Below, in pieces: positions 5,894 to 6,839 of a stretch of DNA of 6,839 bases. Source of the stretch: Bacillota bacterium. GTDB taxonomy: Bacteria > Bacillota > Desulfitobacteriia > Desulfitobacteriales > Desulfitobacteriaceae. Position numbers and translations under genes: made by a program. The notes under the pieces are model-generated. The model worked only from the letters and a program-made list of their open reading frames with translations, was not told the origin of the DNA and ran no database searches. The number at the start of each line of letters is the position of its first letter. Positions within the stretch are counted from its first letter, which is position 1. The stretch is from positions 1 through 6,839 of the forward strand of contig JAJZSC010000183.1 of NCBI GenBank assembly GCA_021849995.1, written 5' to 3'.

Positions 5894-6325
5894 ATGAAAA
5901 GATGGGCTTTATTATTTATAGCTGTTCTTATTACCGCTTCATTTATTACCGGTTGCACCGGCAGTAAAAGTGACCAGTCAAAGGGAAAGGTTTTGGTTTA
6001 TGGGGCTGAGTTTGAATATGACAAGGTAAACCCCCTGGTTGAAACCACCAATGTAGATAATCTCATTTTTTCCGGTTTGACTAAATTTGATGAAAACAAT
6101 CAGGCAGTCCCTGACTTGGCTGAAAAGTGGGAAGTGAGTCCTGATGATGTGCGTTACAGCTTCTCCCTGCGGAAAGATGTAAAATGGCACGATGGTACAC
6201 CCTTTACAGCAGGATGTAGCTTTGCCCGGTATTGTCTGGAAGCAGATGAAGACTGCTATAACACAGAACCAGTATTGGTTGGTACAGATACTCATAAGGT
6301 TGCATGCCTGAAAAGGAGTGTTTAA
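5894..6325 (+). pseudogene. In-frame deletion fusion: NikA-type lipoprotein N-terminus joined to NikE/OppF-type ATPase C-terminus
   Basis: The 143-codon frame has an ATG at 5894 with AGGAG at 5881-5885. Residues 1-20 are a lipoprotein signal peptide with lipobox ITGC and lipidated Cys21. Residues 32-106 match the start of family 5 substrate-binding proteins (NikA/OppA), with NPLVETTNVDNLIFSGLTKF, PDLAEKWEVS and WHDGTPFTA. Such proteins are normally about 500 residues, and GTPFTA is usually followed by EDV. Here residue 107 onward instead reads GCSFARYC...C...EP..V....HKVAC. That is the C-terminal oligopeptide/nickel ATPase tail (oligo_HPY), which normally ends NikD/NikE/OppD/OppF. The junction is near 6209-6217. 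The missing interval would hold most of nikA, two permease genes, one ATPase and most of the second, about 4-5 kb by usual gene sizes. The product should be non-functional as a transporter part. A mis-assembly is the main alternative. Confidence 0.85.
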
Positions 6326-6328
6326 ATA

Positions 6329-6839
6329 ATGACTACAGCGGTTGTAAAAGAATATGTAACTTCGCGGTGGGATGAGTGGTCTTCTACCTATGATGACCAG
6401 TACGCACATGGGCTAAAAACAGAAGAAGAAAAACGTGCATGGCTGGACATCCTGGAAAGGGAATTAGGTGCTCCTTCAAAAAAGATACTTGATATTGGTA
6501 CAGGAACTGGTTTTTTAGCCATTATGGCAGCCCGCCTTGGACACTACTGTTTAGGTGTAGACCTTTCGGAAGAAATGCTTAGAAAAGCCAGAGAAAAATC
6601 TGAGAATTATAACGGATACATTGCATTTGAAATTGGGGATGCCGAAAGACTAGAACTTCCTGATAATAAATTTGATGCAGTTGTAAACCGCCATTTGCTA
6701 TGGACCTTGCCAAATCCTGAAGCAGCATTAAAAGAGTGGCTGAGGGTTTTAAAATCCGGTGGCAAATTAGTCATCATCAATGCTGCTTGGTCTACCTTTG
6801 GACTGGGTAATAAGCTAAGAGGTTTTCTGGGGAAACTAC
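6329..6839 (+). CDS. Class I SAM-dependent methyltransferase (partial, runs off the window)
   Basis: The open frame begins at ATG 6329 and has no stop before the window ends, giving 170 codons. The Rossmann-type methyltransferase motifs are clear: motif I ILDIGTGTGFLAIMAA (53-68) binds S-adenosylmethionine, the acidic residue ending strand 2 is in GVDLSEEML (76-84), GDAERLELP (103-111) contacts the adenine, and FDAVVNRHLLWTLPNPEAAL (115-134) with the LKSGGKLVI post-motif (141-149) completes the core. It belongs to the broad Methyltransf_11 group and the substrate is not identifiable. An AGGAG at 6314-6318 inside the 3' end of the preceding frame serves as its ribosome binding site, and only three bases separate the two genes, so it is co-transcribed. 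Its position at the end of a nik-type operon suggests a role in metal uptake, perhaps in making a metal-binding metabolite; that is inference. Confidence 0.9.
   Translation, partial: MTTAVVKEYVTSRWDEWSSTYDDQYAHGLKTEEEKRAWLDILERELGAPSKKILDIGTGTGFLAIMAARLGHYCLGVDLSEEMLRKAREKSENYNGYIAFEIGDAERLELPDNKFDAVVNRHLLWTLPNPEAALKEWLRVLKSGGKLVIINAAWSTFGLGNKLRGFLGKL

Noticed and set aside
5978..6409. 143-codon minus-strand frame opposite the nikA-like gene
   Set aside because: Antisense to a clear lipoprotein/substrate-binding sequence and to the methyltransferase start; no supporting signals.

Overview
The window looks like DNA from a low-GC Gram-positive bacterium (Bacillota, possibly an anaerobic clostridial lineage). 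The basis is AT-rich intergenic DNA, strong GGAGG-type ribosome binding sites, hairpin-plus-T-run terminators, and a transposase that resembles Tn1546 TnpA from memory. The genus cannot be fixed from this sequence.

Left part (1-403): a small lysine/serine-rich hypothetical gene, then the first 26 codons of a second gene that is cut at position 403/404 by a Tn3-family transposon end.

Transposon part (404 to about 4340): a 38-bp GGGG-starting terminal inverted repeat of the Tn4430/Tn1546 type, a full-length 993-codon tnpA with an intact D676/D755/E885 triad, a full-length serine resolvase tnpR in the same direction, and a repeat-rich stretch upstream of tnpR that looks like its res site. The second terminal inverted repeat was not found in the window. 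Either the element has lost that end, or it continues past the right edge and everything to the right is cargo.

Right part (about 4420-6839): two nickel/cobalt-uptake transcription units on the + strand. The first is a leader with an intrinsic terminator, cbiM (metal-binding membrane component of an ECF transporter) and an overlapping PDGLE-type CbiN/NikN gene, closed by a strong terminator. No Q or A/O (ATPase) subunit genes are present. The second starts with a highly structured leader of about 170 nt that can form either a terminator or a mutually exclusive antiterminator. It then encodes a lipoprotein whose N-terminal ~106 residues are a NikA/OppA-type substrate-binding protein and whose last ~37 residues are the C-terminal cysteine/histidine tail of a NikE/OppF-type ATPase. 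This is best explained by an in-frame deletion that removed the rest of nikA, the permeases and most of the ATPase genes. A class I methyltransferase follows and runs off the window.

The most notable items are the in-frame NikA-NikE deletion fusion, the unassigned switch-like leader upstream of it, and the one-ended transposon next to metal-uptake genes.
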